A DNA stretch of 64,000 nucleotides from Bacillota bacterium (GTDB lineage Bacteria > Bacillota > Clostridia > Lachnospirales > Lachnospiraceae), in NCBI GenBank assembly GCA_023435895.1, contig JAEZLH010000010.1, positions 62,001 through 126,000 of the forward strand, in the 5' to 3' direction. Below the pieces are notes generated by a model, which was not told the DNA's origin, made no database searches, and was given only the letters and a program-made list of their open reading frames with translations. Of this stretch, positions 1 to 8,912 are shown piece by piece (positions within the stretch are counted from its first letter, which is position 1; each line of letters begins with the position of its first letter). The position numbers and the translations under genes are program-made.

Positions 1-52
1 AGCACCTGATTTCATGAGTATGAAACAGCCTGTGAGGCAGATAGGAGTAATT

Positions 53-1549
53 ATGAGTAAAGAAAATAGCAATCAAGTAAAAGAATCAGGACTGAAGAAG
101 TCCATATTATCCCCAATTGAGGTTCTTGCACAATCCATCGCAAGCATCGCTCCAAGTGCCACCCCAGCTCTCGTAATCCCTTTAGTTTTTTATTTTGCAG
201 GAAATGGTACCTGGTTATCCTATTCCTTTGCCACTATAGCAACTTTATTAGTTGGTGTAAATTTGAATCAATATACGAAACGTTCCGCATCACCCGGGTC
301 ACTGTATTCCTTTGTTGTGAAAGGTCTTGGTAGTGGAGTAGGTGTAATTGCCGGATGGGCGCTGGTATTGGCTTATCTCTTGACAGCGAGCGCGGTATTG
401 GCAGGATTTATCAATTACGCACATGTTTTGATTTCCTATAGCGGAGTATCCGTTCCTCCATTAATCATTGGAATTGTGGGTGCTGTTATTGCTTGGTATA
501 TCGCTATTAAAGATATTCAACTTTCAGCAAAGCTGATGTTGGGCTTCGAAGCGGTTGCATTATTCTTGATTTTTATTCTGGCAATCGTGGTTTTAGTCAA
601 GTCAGGCTTTAAAATTGATCTTAATCAAATTACATTAAAAGGGGTTACTCCCGGTGGAATTGGTCTTGGCCTTGTACTGGCATTCTTTAGCTTTGTAGGT
701 TTTGAAAGTGCAACCTCGCTGGGTGATGAAGCTAAAAAACCATTAAAAACTATTCCAAGAGCAGTCATCATCAGTGCAGTATTTGTAGGATTATTCTTTA
801 TCCTTCTTTCCCATTCGGAAATTTTAGGCTTTGAAGGAAGAGACACTACATTAAGCAGCTCGGCGGCACCCTTATCTGAGCTGTCATCCTTTTATGGAGT
901 GAAGTTCCTTGGACCATTAATTTCTGTAGGCGCTTTAATTAGCTTCTGGTCTTGCTTCCTTGCCTGCACCAATGCAGTCGCACGTATTCTTTTTTCAATG
1001 GGACGACACGGATTATTTCATCCTTCCATTGGTATTACCCATGTAAAAAATAAAACACCCCATATTGCAATTACCATATCCGCAGTTTTGGCTGCAGTTG
1101 TAACGTTCTTGTTAATCATTAATCGTGGTGGAATAACTCATATTGGCGATTTTTATAAGAATAACGAATTAATTATTACCATTTATAGCTGGACGGGAAC
1201 TCTGGCCACTTATGGGTTTATATTTGTATATGCACTGATTGCCATATCAACTCCGTTTTATTTGGCGAAAGAGAAAGAGCTTAAGACCAAACATATTATA
1301 TTGGCGGTGTTAACGATTCTTGTTCTATTAGTACCGATTATTGGCAGCGTATATTCAAACTCAATTTCGCCTGCGCCATTGCCGTATTTTATCTTTATCT
1401 TCTTAGCCTGGTTAGTGGTAGGAGGCTTATGGTTCTTCATTCGTAAGCTTCAAGCGCCTGAAGTATCCGAAAATATTACGAACTACGTGGATAGTGTGCA
1501 CCAACACTATAAAGATATCAGAATAAACGGAGACGGCGAGGGGATTTAA
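53..1549 (+). CDS. APC-family amino acid permease
   Basis: This encodes a 498-residue integral membrane protein with about twelve or more hydrophobic helices and almost no soluble domain, which fits the amino acid-polyamine-organocation transporter superfamily. The early segment SIASIAPSATPA and the later GFESATSLGDEAKKP are typical of APC permeases (helix 1 break and the loop after helix 6). I chose the ATG at 53 because AGGAG lies at 43-47, five bases upstream; an in-frame ATG at 14 has no ribosome site. The frame stays open to the window edge, so a longer start cannot be wholly excluded. The stop codon directly abuts the next ATG, so it is cotranscribed with the glutamine-synthetase-like ligase and amidotransferase. 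By context it probably imports an amine or amino acid that the ligase acts on. The substrate is not readable from sequence. Confidence 0.85.
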   Translation: MSKENSNQVKESGLKKSILSPIEVLAQSIASIAPSATPALVIPLVFYFAGNGTWLSYSFATIATLLVGVNLNQYTKRSASPGSLYSFVVKGLGSGVGVIAGWALVLAYLLTASAVLAGFINYAHVLISYSGVSVPPLIIGIVGAVIAWYIAIKDIQLSAKLMLGFEAVALFLIFILAIVVLVKSGFKIDLNQITLKGVTPGGIGLGLVLAFFSFVGFESATSLGDEAKKPLKTIPRAVIISAVFVGLFFILLSHSEILGFEGRDTTLSSSAAPLSELSSFYGVKFLGPLISVGALISFWSCFLACTNAVARILFSMGRHGLFHPSIGITHVKNKTPHIAITISAVLAAVVTFLLIINRGGITHIGDFYKNNELIITIYSWTGTLATYGFIFVYALIAISTPFYLAKEKELKTKHIILAVLTILVLLVPIIGSVYSNSISPAPLPYFIFIFLAWLVVGGLWFFIRKLQAPEVSENITNYVDSVHQHYKDIRINGDGEGI

Positions 1550-2833
1550 ATGAGTGTTCAAGATATAAAAAAATACATAGAAGAGAATCAAATTACAACA
1601 GTTGAAGTGGGGTTTGCAGATATATGCGGTGTGCTTCGTGGAAAACGCCTTCCTGCAAGACATTTTCTGAAAATAGCAGAAAGCGGAACGGGATTGGCAA
1701 AAGCTCCTTTCGCATGGGATGTTCAATGCGGTGTATATGATGATATCGAATTGGCTAACTTTAGCAACGGCTTTCCTGATATGAATGCAAAACCTATTTT
1801 AAGTACATTACGAAAAATCCCTTGGAGGGAAGGTAGTGCATTCGTACTTGCAGAGTTGGTGGATGAAGAAGGTCATCCCGTTAAAGTAAATCCAAGAGAA
1901 GTATTAATTCGTGTGCTAGAACGTTATAAAAAGCTAGGTCTAAGACCATTGGTTGGTTCTGAATTGGAATTTTACTTGTTTGACTCCAACAAAAAGCCGG
2001 TGTTTGATGGGGTACAGTGCTATTCCTTATACCGTGGTGCAGAGCTGGAATATGTCATTCGTGAGATGAGGGATGGATTGGAAGAATTGGGGATTCCGCT
2101 GGAAGCATTCCACATTGAATACGGTCCCGGACAGATTGAAGTAATTCCGGAATATGGTGACGTATTAGAAATGGCAGATCATACAGTATTGATTAAAAAT
2201 GCAGTGAAGGAAATTGCGAGAAAGCATAATTTATATGCCTCCTTCATGCCAAAACCCTGGTCGAATGAATCGGGTTCCGGTTTTCATGTTCACCAAAGTT
2301 TGTGGAATGAGGATCTGACCGTTAACTATTTTGAAAGTGATAAGAGCATTGCAGACGGATATCTTGCCGGATTACTGAAGTTTTCGAGAGATTTTAATGC
2401 ACTGGTATCGCCAACGATTAATGATTATAAAAGGTTCCAGGAGAATTCCTTTGCACCTACCAATGTAACCTGGGCACAGGATAACCGGACGGTATCCACC
2501 AGATCTCTTCTGGGTCTTGGGAAGGGAAGTCGTTTTGAGCAGAGAAATGGGTCAGCGGCAGCGAACCCTTATTTGATTATAGCTGCAAGCTTAGCATCCG
2601 GATTATATGGAATTGAGAACAAACTTTCATTACCAGAGGATACAAGTCATTCATTAGCGTTTCCTAAGACCTTGGCAAGTGCACTTGATTATTTAGAAGC
2701 AAGTAAGGAGGCAAAAGAATTCTTCGGAGAAGAATTTATAAAATTGTACCTTACTTTAGGAAGGCATGAAGTCGATTTATTTAATTCTGCTGTAACTGAT
2801 TGGGAGTGGCAGCGATATTTCGAATTCATATAG
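1550..2833 (+). CDS. Glutamine synthetase family ligase, possibly a gamma-glutamyl-amine synthetase
   Basis: A 427-residue member of the glutamine synthetase fold. Visible hallmarks are the beta-grasp N-terminal part (VEVGFADICGVLRGKR), metal-binding glutamates in GSELEFYLF and EYGPGQIEV, the GSGFHVHQS motif that holds metal and ATP, and the C-terminal RFEQRNGSAAANPYL block that binds ATP and glutamate. The length is a little below the roughly 440-470 of housekeeping GlnA. The gene lies between a permease and a class I amidotransferase, which resembles PuuA-type gamma-glutamylation pathways, where an amine is attached to glutamate and later hydrolysed. The family assignment is firm; the amine substrate is inference. 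It begins immediately after the permease stop, with AGGGG as the ribosome site, so translation is probably coupled. Confidence 0.85.
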   Translation: MSVQDIKKYIEENQITTVEVGFADICGVLRGKRLPARHFLKIAESGTGLAKAPFAWDVQCGVYDDIELANFSNGFPDMNAKPILSTLRKIPWREGSAFVLAELVDEEGHPVKVNPREVLIRVLERYKKLGLRPLVGSELEFYLFDSNKKPVFDGVQCYSLYRGAELEYVIREMRDGLEELGIPLEAFHIEYGPGQIEVIPEYGDVLEMADHTVLIKNAVKEIARKHNLYASFMPKPWSNESGSGFHVHQSLWNEDLTVNYFESDKSIADGYLAGLLKFSRDFNALVSPTINDYKRFQENSFAPTNVTWAQDNRTVSTRSLLGLGKGSRFEQRNGSAAANPYLIIAASLASGLYGIENKLSLPEDTSHSLAFPKTLASALDYLEASKEAKEFFGEEFIKLYLTLGRHEVDLFNSAVTDWEWQRYFEFI

Positions 2834-2840
2834 GTATTAT

Positions 2841-3560
2841 ATGGGGAAGTTGCTTATTATTAAAACAGGACCAACATTGGATGCTGTGAAAGAAAAATAT
2901 GGTGAATTTGAAGATCTGGTTATTAGTAAAATCGGAATTAATCGAGAGGATATAAGGGTGATTTCGGTTTATAAAAATGAAGCACCATATTTGCCGGAGA
3001 ATACTTCTGGCGTCATTATATCTGGTTCAAAAGAGATGGTTACTGAGGAAGCAGCCTGGATGAAGGTGACTGCAGCTTGGATAAGATCACTGGTATCAAA
3101 GGAAATTCCGATTTTGGGAATATGTTTTGGACATCAACTTCTTGGTTATGCATTTGGTGGAAAGGTTGGTTATCATCCGAAAGGACCAGAATATGGACAG
3201 TGCAAGATTTGGATTGTAGATCAGGTTGAGAAAGATCCGATTTTTCATGATTTTCCTAAAGAATTCTTAGGATATGTAGCACATTATCAAAGCATTTTGG
3301 AATTGCCAAAAGATGCCAGAGTAATAGCCACGGGTAATCACGAATCTTACCACGGTGTGAAATTCGGAAAATATATCTGGGGAGTGCAATTTCATCCGGA
3401 GTTTAATTCGGAAATTGCCTGTTTTCATCTAAAGAATCAAGAAAAGGAATTGAGGCATAGAGGATATCCGATGGAGGAACTCTATGGAACAATCAAAGAG
3501 GAAGATTATGGCCAATTAATTCTTCAACGATTCTACAAATTTGGTGAGCAGAGATTGTGA
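2841..3560 (+). CDS. Class I glutamine amidotransferase-like hydrolase
   Basis: A 239-residue stand-alone class I amidotransferase domain. The nucleophile elbow reads GICFGHQLLG and the catalytic His-Glu pair lies in GVQFHPEF, so the Cys-His-Glu triad is complete. It resembles the GMP-synthetase-like amidotransferase group without a synthetase partner. It starts eight bases after the ligase stop and is the last gene before a terminator. In PuuA-PuuD pathways a hydrolase of this fold removes glutamate from the gamma-glutamyl product; by analogy this protein may cleave the product of the neighbouring ligase, but it could also serve as an ammonia-generating domain for an unseen partner. The role is inferred from position only. 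Confidence 0.8.
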   Translation: MGKLLIIKTGPTLDAVKEKYGEFEDLVISKIGINREDIRVISVYKNEAPYLPENTSGVIISGSKEMVTEEAAWMKVTAAWIRSLVSKEIPILGICFGHQLLGYAFGGKVGYHPKGPEYGQCKIWIVDQVEKDPIFHDFPKEFLGYVAHYQSILELPKDARVIATGNHESYHGVKFGKYIWGVQFHPEFNSEIACFHLKNQEKELRHRGYPMEELYGTIKEEDYGQLILQRFYKFGEQRL

Positions 3561-3570
3561 GCTAATAAAG

Positions 3571-3602
3571 CGGAAGGGGCAGTTGTCCCTTCCGTCTTTG
3601 TG
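3571..3602 (+). terminator. Rho-independent terminator after the ligase operon
   Basis: An 8-bp perfect stem (CGGAAGGG at 3571-3578 with CCCTTCCG at 3587-3594), an 8-base loop and a short T-rich tail (TCTTTGTG) lie eleven bases after the amidotransferase stop. It separates this operon from the next promoter. Confidence 0.8.
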
Positions 3603-3695
3603 TAGAGTTGACAGTGGATAGACAAAGGAAAAACAAAGAGATGAAATGAATAAAAAGATGACACATAGTTGACATATGAAAATAGTATGTATTCA

Positions 3696-3725
3696 TTGAC
3701 AGTATGTTGACACTGGGGCTATAAT
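3696..3725 (+). promoter_or_regulatory. Sigma-A promoter of the first nitrogenase-like operon
   Basis: A -35 TTGACA (3696-3701) and a -10 TATAAT (3720-3725), both perfect, are separated by 18 bases. A second TTGACA at 3707 is too close to the -10 to be used with it. Transcription should start near 3732, leaving about 120 bases of leader before the cysteine synthase ATG. Confidence 0.8.
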
Positions 3726-3733
3726 CACTTTAT

Positions 3734-3753
3734 ACATATAATACATATATGAA
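3734..3753 (+). promoter_or_regulatory. Putative operator, ACATATAA-N6-TATGA class
   Basis: ACATATAATACATATATGAA lies right at the predicted transcription start. It shares an ACATATAA-N6-TATGA core with sites at 14909, 30523 and 35410, and a longer-spaced copy lies at 53766. The core is an imperfect dyad (CATA-N9-TATG). Its placement over the start suggests a repressor site; the regulator is unknown. Confidence 0.5.
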
Positions 3754-3850
3754 TAATATAATATAGAAATTAATGAGAGCAATATTGGTGGAACAAATAA
3801 ACGTAGCATTTCAAGTTGAAATTTATTCATGATTTTTAAGGAGGGAAAAG

Positions 3851-4798
3851 ATGGCAACTTATAAACAAAGTTTAGTGGAGCTGATTGGTAATACACCCCT
3901 GCTTCAACTAAATCGATTTATTGAAAAAAAGAATGTGAAGGCAACCTTGGTGGCAAAGCTTGAGTATTTTAACCCAGCAGGAAGTGTGAAGGATAGAATA
4001 GGATATGCAATGCTTCAGGCTGCACAAGAGCAAGGACGAATTAATAAAGATAGTGTAATTATTGAGCCCACCAGTGGTAATACCGGCGTGGGTTTGGCAT
4101 TCGTTGCTGCGGCCTTAGGTTATAGAATTATTATTACCATGCCGGAGACGATGAGCGTGGAGAGGCGAAATCTTTTAAAGGCGTATGGGGCTGAATTAGT
4201 ACTCACCCCGGGAGCGGATGGCATGCGCGGAGCCATACGAAAAGCAGAGGAGATAGCGGCTCAGATTCCAAACAGCTTTATTCCGCAACAGTTTCGGAAT
4301 CCCTCAAACCCTAAGATACATAGGGAGACCACTGCACAAGAGATATGGAAGGATACGGAAGGAGAAGTTGATATCTTTATCGCTGGTGTGGGTACAGGAG
4401 GTACGGTTACCGGAGTAGGAGAGGCCTTGAAGGAAAGAAAGCCATCGATAAAAGTAATTGCAGTAGAGCCCAATGATTCCCCCGTATTATCAGGAGGAGC
4501 ACCAGGAGCTCACAAAATTCAGGGAATTGGCGCAGGATTTGTTCCGGAGATCTTTCAGATAGAAGTTGTTGATGAAATCTTTCGTGTTAAAAATGAGGAA
4601 GCCTTTGAAACTGCCCGTGAGCTGGCACAAAAGGAAGGGTTATTGGTAGGAATTTCATCAGGGGCAGCAGCTTTTGCAGCAGTGCAGATAGCAAAACGGG
4701 AAGAAAACAGAGGAAAAACAATTGTCGTTCTTTTACCGGATACGGGCGAGCGTTATCTATCTACAGGGTTATTTGATGATCCTAACCTTAGGATATAG
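3851..4798 (+). CDS. cysK: Cysteine synthase (O-acetylserine sulfhydrylase)
   Basis: This 315-residue PLP enzyme makes cysteine from O-acetylserine and sulfide in the cytoplasm. It carries the PLP lysine in NPAGSVKDR, the PTSGNTGVGLAF phosphate/substrate loop, the GTGGTVTG loop that holds the PLP phosphate and the conserved C-terminal PDTGERYLST. Length is normal for CysK, with no CBS extension. AAGGAGGG precedes the ATG at good spacing. It is the first gene after a strong promoter and leads an operon of nitrogenase-like and corrinoid genes, so it probably captures sulfide released by that system rather than serving only general biosynthesis. A close paralogue lies at 61846-62805 beside another nitrogenase-like gene. 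Function is firm; the link to the reductase is inference. Confidence 0.93.
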   Translation: MATYKQSLVELIGNTPLLQLNRFIEKKNVKATLVAKLEYFNPAGSVKDRIGYAMLQAAQEQGRINKDSVIIEPTSGNTGVGLAFVAAALGYRIIITMPETMSVERRNLLKAYGAELVLTPGADGMRGAIRKAEEIAAQIPNSFIPQQFRNPSNPKIHRETTAQEIWKDTEGEVDIFIAGVGTGGTVTGVGEALKERKPSIKVIAVEPNDSPVLSGGAPGAHKIQGIGAGFVPEIFQIEVVDEIFRVKNEEAFETARELAQKEGLLVGISSGAAAFAAVQIAKREENRGKTIVVLLPDTGERYLSTGLFDDPNLRI

Positions 4799-4969
4799 AA
4801 CAGATTTGCATACATAAATCAGAAATATAAAAATGTAATAAAAGCCTATAAATAAAACTTGAAAATATAGAAATCGGATTAAGCACTAACAAGAGACATA
4901 TGAAGTGGCTGAAAGGATGGATATTAGGAGTGCATAACTTAAATTGTTTTTAGGTAGAAGGAGGTATCC

Positions 4970-6007
4970 ATGGCTGGATCAAAAGAATTGGTGGAAAAAG
5001 CATTCCATCTGGAAAAACCGGATCGTACGCCTGCAGGCTTTTGTCTTGGAGGCAGCTGGCCAATCTTTGCAGAGGGCAAGACGTTGTATAATTTGTTATC
5101 CGATCCGGATGAGGCGGCAGATATATTCTTTCGCGTCAATGATCGTTTGGATGCGGATTTTGTGACTGTAGGAACAGGAGCGACCGCATTTGTAATTGAA
5201 GCACTGGGAGCAACCATCCGCTTTAGCGGTAATGGAGCTCCGGAAATTATCTCACTACTGGTAGAGAAGGAAGAGGATATTGATAAGCTTGATATCACCA
5301 AGGCATTACAGTCACCCAAGGTTCAATGGCTGAAAGAGGTGGCAAAGGGAGTGGTAAAGAGAAATAAAGGGAAACGAAGCATATTTGTCAGTGGGAGAGC
5401 ACCTTTTACCTTAGCAGGTCAAATCTATGGACTTGAAAACTTGTCCAAGGCACTTTATAAAAATAAGGCTCTTGTAGAAAAATTATTGAATTTTACTACT
5501 GATTTGTCCGTGGCGTATTATGAAGAGATGTTAAAATTAGAGGGAATTGACGGTATCTTTATTGCAGATCCCAGTGCCTCCGGTGATGTGGTATCCTCTA
5601 AACATTTTGAAGCAGTGGTGGTTCCTTATATAACTCGTGTAATAGAACGTTTGAAGGGGTATCAAAAGCTTTCCGTTCTTCATATTTGCGGTAATATTAC
5701 GGATCGATTGCATCTGTTGCCACAAACCGGAATTCAAGTAATTTCACTGGATTCCAAAGTGGATCTTGGAAAGGCGAAAGAAATTTTAGATGGCAAAATA
5801 GGAATTGCAGGTAATGTGAATCCGGTATCGGTATTGGAGGATCAACAGCCGGATGGTGTCTATGAGGTGACAACCGATTGTTTGAACCATGCAGCGTATG
5901 ATGGGGGCTTCTTACTTCTTCCGGGTTGTGATATCTCAGCTAAAGTGTCGGAACAAAACGTGAAAGCAATGGTAGAAGCTGCTCATCAATGGAAGCATAG
6001 TCATTAA
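4970..6007 (+). CDS. UroD/MtaA-family corrinoid methyltransferase
   Basis: A 345-residue protein of the uroporphyrinogen decarboxylase fold, of the MtaA/MtbA/MtsA kind that moves a methyl group between a corrinoid protein and a thiol. The zinc-binding pattern of that group is visible: His238-X-Cys240 in VLHICGN and a distal Cys320 in LLPGCD. True UroD enzymes lack this set. The FIADPSASGD block at about residues 197-206 is also family-typical. AGAAGGAGG precedes the ATG. It sits between cysteine synthase and the NifD-like gene, and two more UroD proteins and two corrinoid proteins follow. No coenzyme M biosynthesis is visible, so the thiol acceptor or donor is open: methanethiol, homocysteine or a methylthio substrate are possible. 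Confidence 0.8.
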   Translation: MAGSKELVEKAFHLEKPDRTPAGFCLGGSWPIFAEGKTLYNLLSDPDEAADIFFRVNDRLDADFVTVGTGATAFVIEALGATIRFSGNGAPEIISLLVEKEEDIDKLDITKALQSPKVQWLKEVAKGVVKRNKGKRSIFVSGRAPFTLAGQIYGLENLSKALYKNKALVEKLLNFTTDLSVAYYEEMLKLEGIDGIFIADPSASGDVVSSKHFEAVVVPYITRVIERLKGYQKLSVLHICGNITDRLHLLPQTGIQVISLDSKVDLGKAKEILDGKIGIAGNVNPVSVLEDQQPDGVYEVTTDCLNHAAYDGGFLLLPGCDISAKVSEQNVKAMVEAAHQWKHSH

Positions 6008-6027
6008 GAAAGAACGGAGGGATTACC

Positions 6028-7551
6028 TTGAGTTATTTGGAATTAAATGCAGCACCATGCCGTGAAAACAGACTTGGTACAACGATAGAATTTGGTGGAA
6101 AAATTGGTGAGGTACACAAACAGTTCTGTGGAGGATGTCTTAAAAACAGAAGAAGAGCCTTCAGTCAGGGAACAATATGCCAGCTGCTTCCCGCTACGGC
6201 AATTCTTACCTCCTTGCAGGATACGGTAGTCATTGTTCATGGTTCAATTGGCTGTGGCGGTGCGGTTCATTCACAGGGAGCAGCCATCCGATTGGGACAG
6301 TTTAACAGCGGAGATAAAAATCCCAAGGGCGTGCTTTGGTTAAATACCAATCTGAATGAGAAGGATGTTGTGACCGGAGGAGAAGTGAAACTTAGGAAAG
6401 CAGTATTGGAGGCGGATAAACGTTATCGCCCGGAGGCAATTATTATTCTGTCTACCTGCGTCCCGGCAATTATCGGAGATGATATTGATGCGGTAGCCGA
6501 TTCATTAAAGGAGCAGGTTTCAGCCTCCATTTTACCCATTCATTGCGAAGGCTTTAAAACTAAGGTTATGGCAACTGCATATGATGCTATCTTTCATTCC
6601 TTCTTGCGTAATTTTGTGGAGGGTGAGGATGAAGTTCGATTTGGTGTATATAATAATAACCTTGCTATCGAAGAGGAGAAGCAACGTCGCAGCAGACTGG
6701 TGAATCTATTGAATGTATCCTCCATGACGGGACCGGATCAGAAGGAATTAATTCGATTATTGAATAAGCTAGGGCTGGAGGTCAATATGCTCCCCTGTGA
6801 TGCCCATCCGGATGCATTCCGCTTGGCTCCCTTTGCAGCACTATCCATTGGTGTATGCCCCACCCATGATGATTATTTCATGACCTATTTAAAGGAACGC
6901 TTTGGCGTACCGTTTATTGGAGGACAGATGCCCATTGGCATTAGGAATACAGGTATCTGGTTAAAGCAGGTTGCGAAATTTTTTGGACTTGAGGAAGCAG
7001 CAGATAAGATAATCGAGGAAGAAGAAAAAGAACTAACTCGTGCATTGGTTTCGCTGTTAGACACCTTAAAGGGTAAGACTGCTATGCTCAGTGCCGGAGA
7101 GATTCGAACCCTTTCTACAGCGATTCTTCTTCAAGAGCTGGGAATGGAGATTCTTGCAGTAAGACCGTACCATTATGATGAATTTGGGGAAAATGAAGTT
7201 GCAAAATTAGAAAAGGCAGACCCGAACATTATTATCAATGTTGCAACCGCACAACCGTTTGAAGCAGTAAATTTGATTTATCGCAATAAACCGGATGTTT
7301 ATATCGGTCATAACTCGGATAATGTGTGGGCAGCAAAATGTGGATGTTCAATTTTACCGATTTATGGAGCAGGCAATGTTTACAGTGGCTATGCAGGAGC
7401 CTTTGATGTTGCAAGGAGATTGTTTCGCCATTTTAATAATACAGCCTTTAATGACAAATTATCAAAACATGTGCGTCAACCATATCGTGAAAGCTGGTAT
7501 CATCAAAACCCATTCCAATATATCAAAGGGGGAAAAGTAAATCATGAGTAG
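6028..7551 (+). CDS. NifD-like nitrogenase-type reductase subunit, copy 1
   Basis: A 507-residue alpha-subunit homologue of nitrogenase component 1. Three cysteines expected for the P-cluster are present: Cys51, Cys76 (SIGCGG) and Cys144 (LSTCVP). Cys277 (GVCPTHDD) lies the same 18 residues before a GxP motif as the FeMo-cofactor ligand Cys275 of Azotobacter NifD, so a cofactor ligand seems kept. The second classical ligand, His442, has no evident counterpart: the aligned stretch reads LPIYGAGNVYSGYAG. The start is TTG at 6028, with ACGGAGGG eight bases upstream; no ATG is placed as well. The gene overlaps the NifK-like partner by eight bases, so the two are translationally coupled. It is unlikely to fix N2; a C-S-cleaving reductase related to methylthio-alkane reductase is the best guess. 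Confidence 0.85.
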   Translation: MSYLELNAAPCRENRLGTTIEFGGKIGEVHKQFCGGCLKNRRRAFSQGTICQLLPATAILTSLQDTVVIVHGSIGCGGAVHSQGAAIRLGQFNSGDKNPKGVLWLNTNLNEKDVVTGGEVKLRKAVLEADKRYRPEAIIILSTCVPAIIGDDIDAVADSLKEQVSASILPIHCEGFKTKVMATAYDAIFHSFLRNFVEGEDEVRFGVYNNNLAIEEEKQRRSRLVNLLNVSSMTGPDQKELIRLLNKLGLEVNMLPCDAHPDAFRLAPFAALSIGVCPTHDDYFMTYLKERFGVPFIGGQMPIGIRNTGIWLKQVAKFFGLEEAADKIIEEEEKELTRALVSLLDTLKGKTAMLSAGEIRTLSTAILLQELGMEILAVRPYHYDEFGENEVAKLEKADPNIIINVATAQPFEAVNLIYRNKPDVYIGHNSDNVWAAKCGCSILPIYGAGNVYSGYAGAFDVARRLFRHFNNTAFNDKLSKHVRQPYRESWYHQNPFQYIKGGKVNHE

Positions 7552-8887
7552 TAGCTTTATTGAAAGACCTAGAGCCTTTTGTGCCTTGGGGGGAGCCTTG
7601 ATCACCGTATCCGCGCTTCCTGATACAGTACCCATATTACATGCATCCATGGGATGCGGTGGGAGCATCTACTGGAATCAGTATGGAACTACGGGATATC
7701 TGGGAGCAGGATATTGTGGCGGCTTGGCGGTACCAAGCTCCAACGTGCTGGAACGGGAAGTGGTATTTGGAGGGTTAGAACGACTGGAGGAACAGATAAA
7801 ATCCACGCTGGAGATTGTAGAGGGTGAATTGTACATCGTACTGACCGGTTGTACCACGGATATGATTGGTGATGATATTCAGGCAGTTGTCCGTGATTTT
7901 CAGGATCAGGGAGCGAATATCATCGGGGCGGAAGCGGGAGGCTTTCGAGGTGATGGCTACAAAGGGTATGACATTGTACTATCCGCACTTGCACAAGATT
8001 ATATAGAAAAGAAAGAAACAGTGAAAAAGGGCAAGGTAAATCTGTGGGGGGTGGTTCCCGGACAGGATGCATTTTGGAGAGGGAATTTATTAAAGCTTCG
8101 AAGCCTGCTGGAAAAACTGGGGCTGGAGGTAAACACCTTTTTCACGGAGCATGACACCCTGGAGGGTATTAAAAATTCAGGAGATGCACAGCTTAATATC
8201 GTTGTATCCGAATTCTTTGGTGTATCAGCTGCAAAAGAATTTAATCAAAAGCATGGAACTCCGTATCTTACCGGTCAACTGCCCATTGGTCCCACTCTGA
8301 CGACAGAATTCTTGCGTCAAATAGGTGAGAAGCTGGAACTCTCTAAGCAGGTGGTTGAGGGAGTTATTGATTGGGAGAACACGAACTATTATCGTTATAT
8401 CGAACGTGTGGCGGACGCTTATAATGATCTGGACTGGCAAAGATATGCTGTCATTGTTGGAGATGCGAACTATGCGCCGGCTATTACAAAGTTCCTGGCG
8501 GAGGATTTGGGCTGGTTACCTGTTCTTATGGTAGTAACAACCGAAGTATCTGAGTCAAACAAATTGATACTTAATAAAGTTGTGGAAGGTTTATCCTCAA
8601 AATATCCGGTAGGAATTGCCTATGAGAGTGATCCTACCGAAATAAGGAATCACTTGTGGAAGCTGGTTCCGAGGCGTTCCGACAGCCCCTATTACCACGA
8701 TATCTCTCCTGCCTTTGTCATTGGAAGTCACCTAGAACGGGAATTTGCAACCGATCTTGGTGCTGCCCATTTGACGGTATCCTACCCGGTGGGCAATCGT
8801 GTGGTATTAAACCGCGGATATGCGGGCTTTGAAGGAAGTTTATCCTTGATTGAGGATCTATTGGCAGTAATTGTGGCACAACGTTAA
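7544..8887 (+). CDS. NifK-like nitrogenase-type reductase subunit, copy 1
   Basis: A 447-residue beta-subunit homologue, shorter than true NifK (about 520) because the N-terminal extension is absent. The first and third P-cluster cysteines are present at Cys38 (SMGCGG) and Cys103 (LTGCTTDMIGDD). At the place of the second (Cys95 in NifK, before VFGG) there is Ser65, while a cysteine lies seven residues earlier at Cys58 (GYCGG). Copy 3 at 62821 shows the same shift, and copy 2 at 57769 has the classical arrangement. The start overlaps the NifD-like stop and has GGGGG as ribosome site. It should form the heterotetramer with the upstream subunit and be reduced by the NifH-like protein at the operon end. 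Confidence 0.85.
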   Translation: MSSSFIERPRAFCALGGALITVSALPDTVPILHASMGCGGSIYWNQYGTTGYLGAGYCGGLAVPSSNVLEREVVFGGLERLEEQIKSTLEIVEGELYIVLTGCTTDMIGDDIQAVVRDFQDQGANIIGAEAGGFRGDGYKGYDIVLSALAQDYIEKKETVKKGKVNLWGVVPGQDAFWRGNLLKLRSLLEKLGLEVNTFFTEHDTLEGIKNSGDAQLNIVVSEFFGVSAAKEFNQKHGTPYLTGQLPIGPTLTTEFLRQIGEKLELSKQVVEGVIDWENTNYYRYIERVADAYNDLDWQRYAVIVGDANYAPAITKFLAEDLGWLPVLMVVTTEVSESNKLILNKVVEGLSSKYPVGIAYESDPTEIRNHLWKLVPRRSDSPYYHDISPAFVIGSHLEREFATDLGAAHLTVSYPVGNRVVLNRGYAGFEGSLSLIEDLLAVIVAQR

Positions 8888-8912
8888 GCAGGAGTGATGA
8901 AAAGAGGTAACT

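Noticed and set aside
4970..6007. Uroporphyrinogen decarboxylase of heme synthesis (HemE)
   Set aside because: The His-X-Cys and distal Cys zinc set and the corrinoid neighbours point to MtaA-type methyltransferases; no other heme genes are near.
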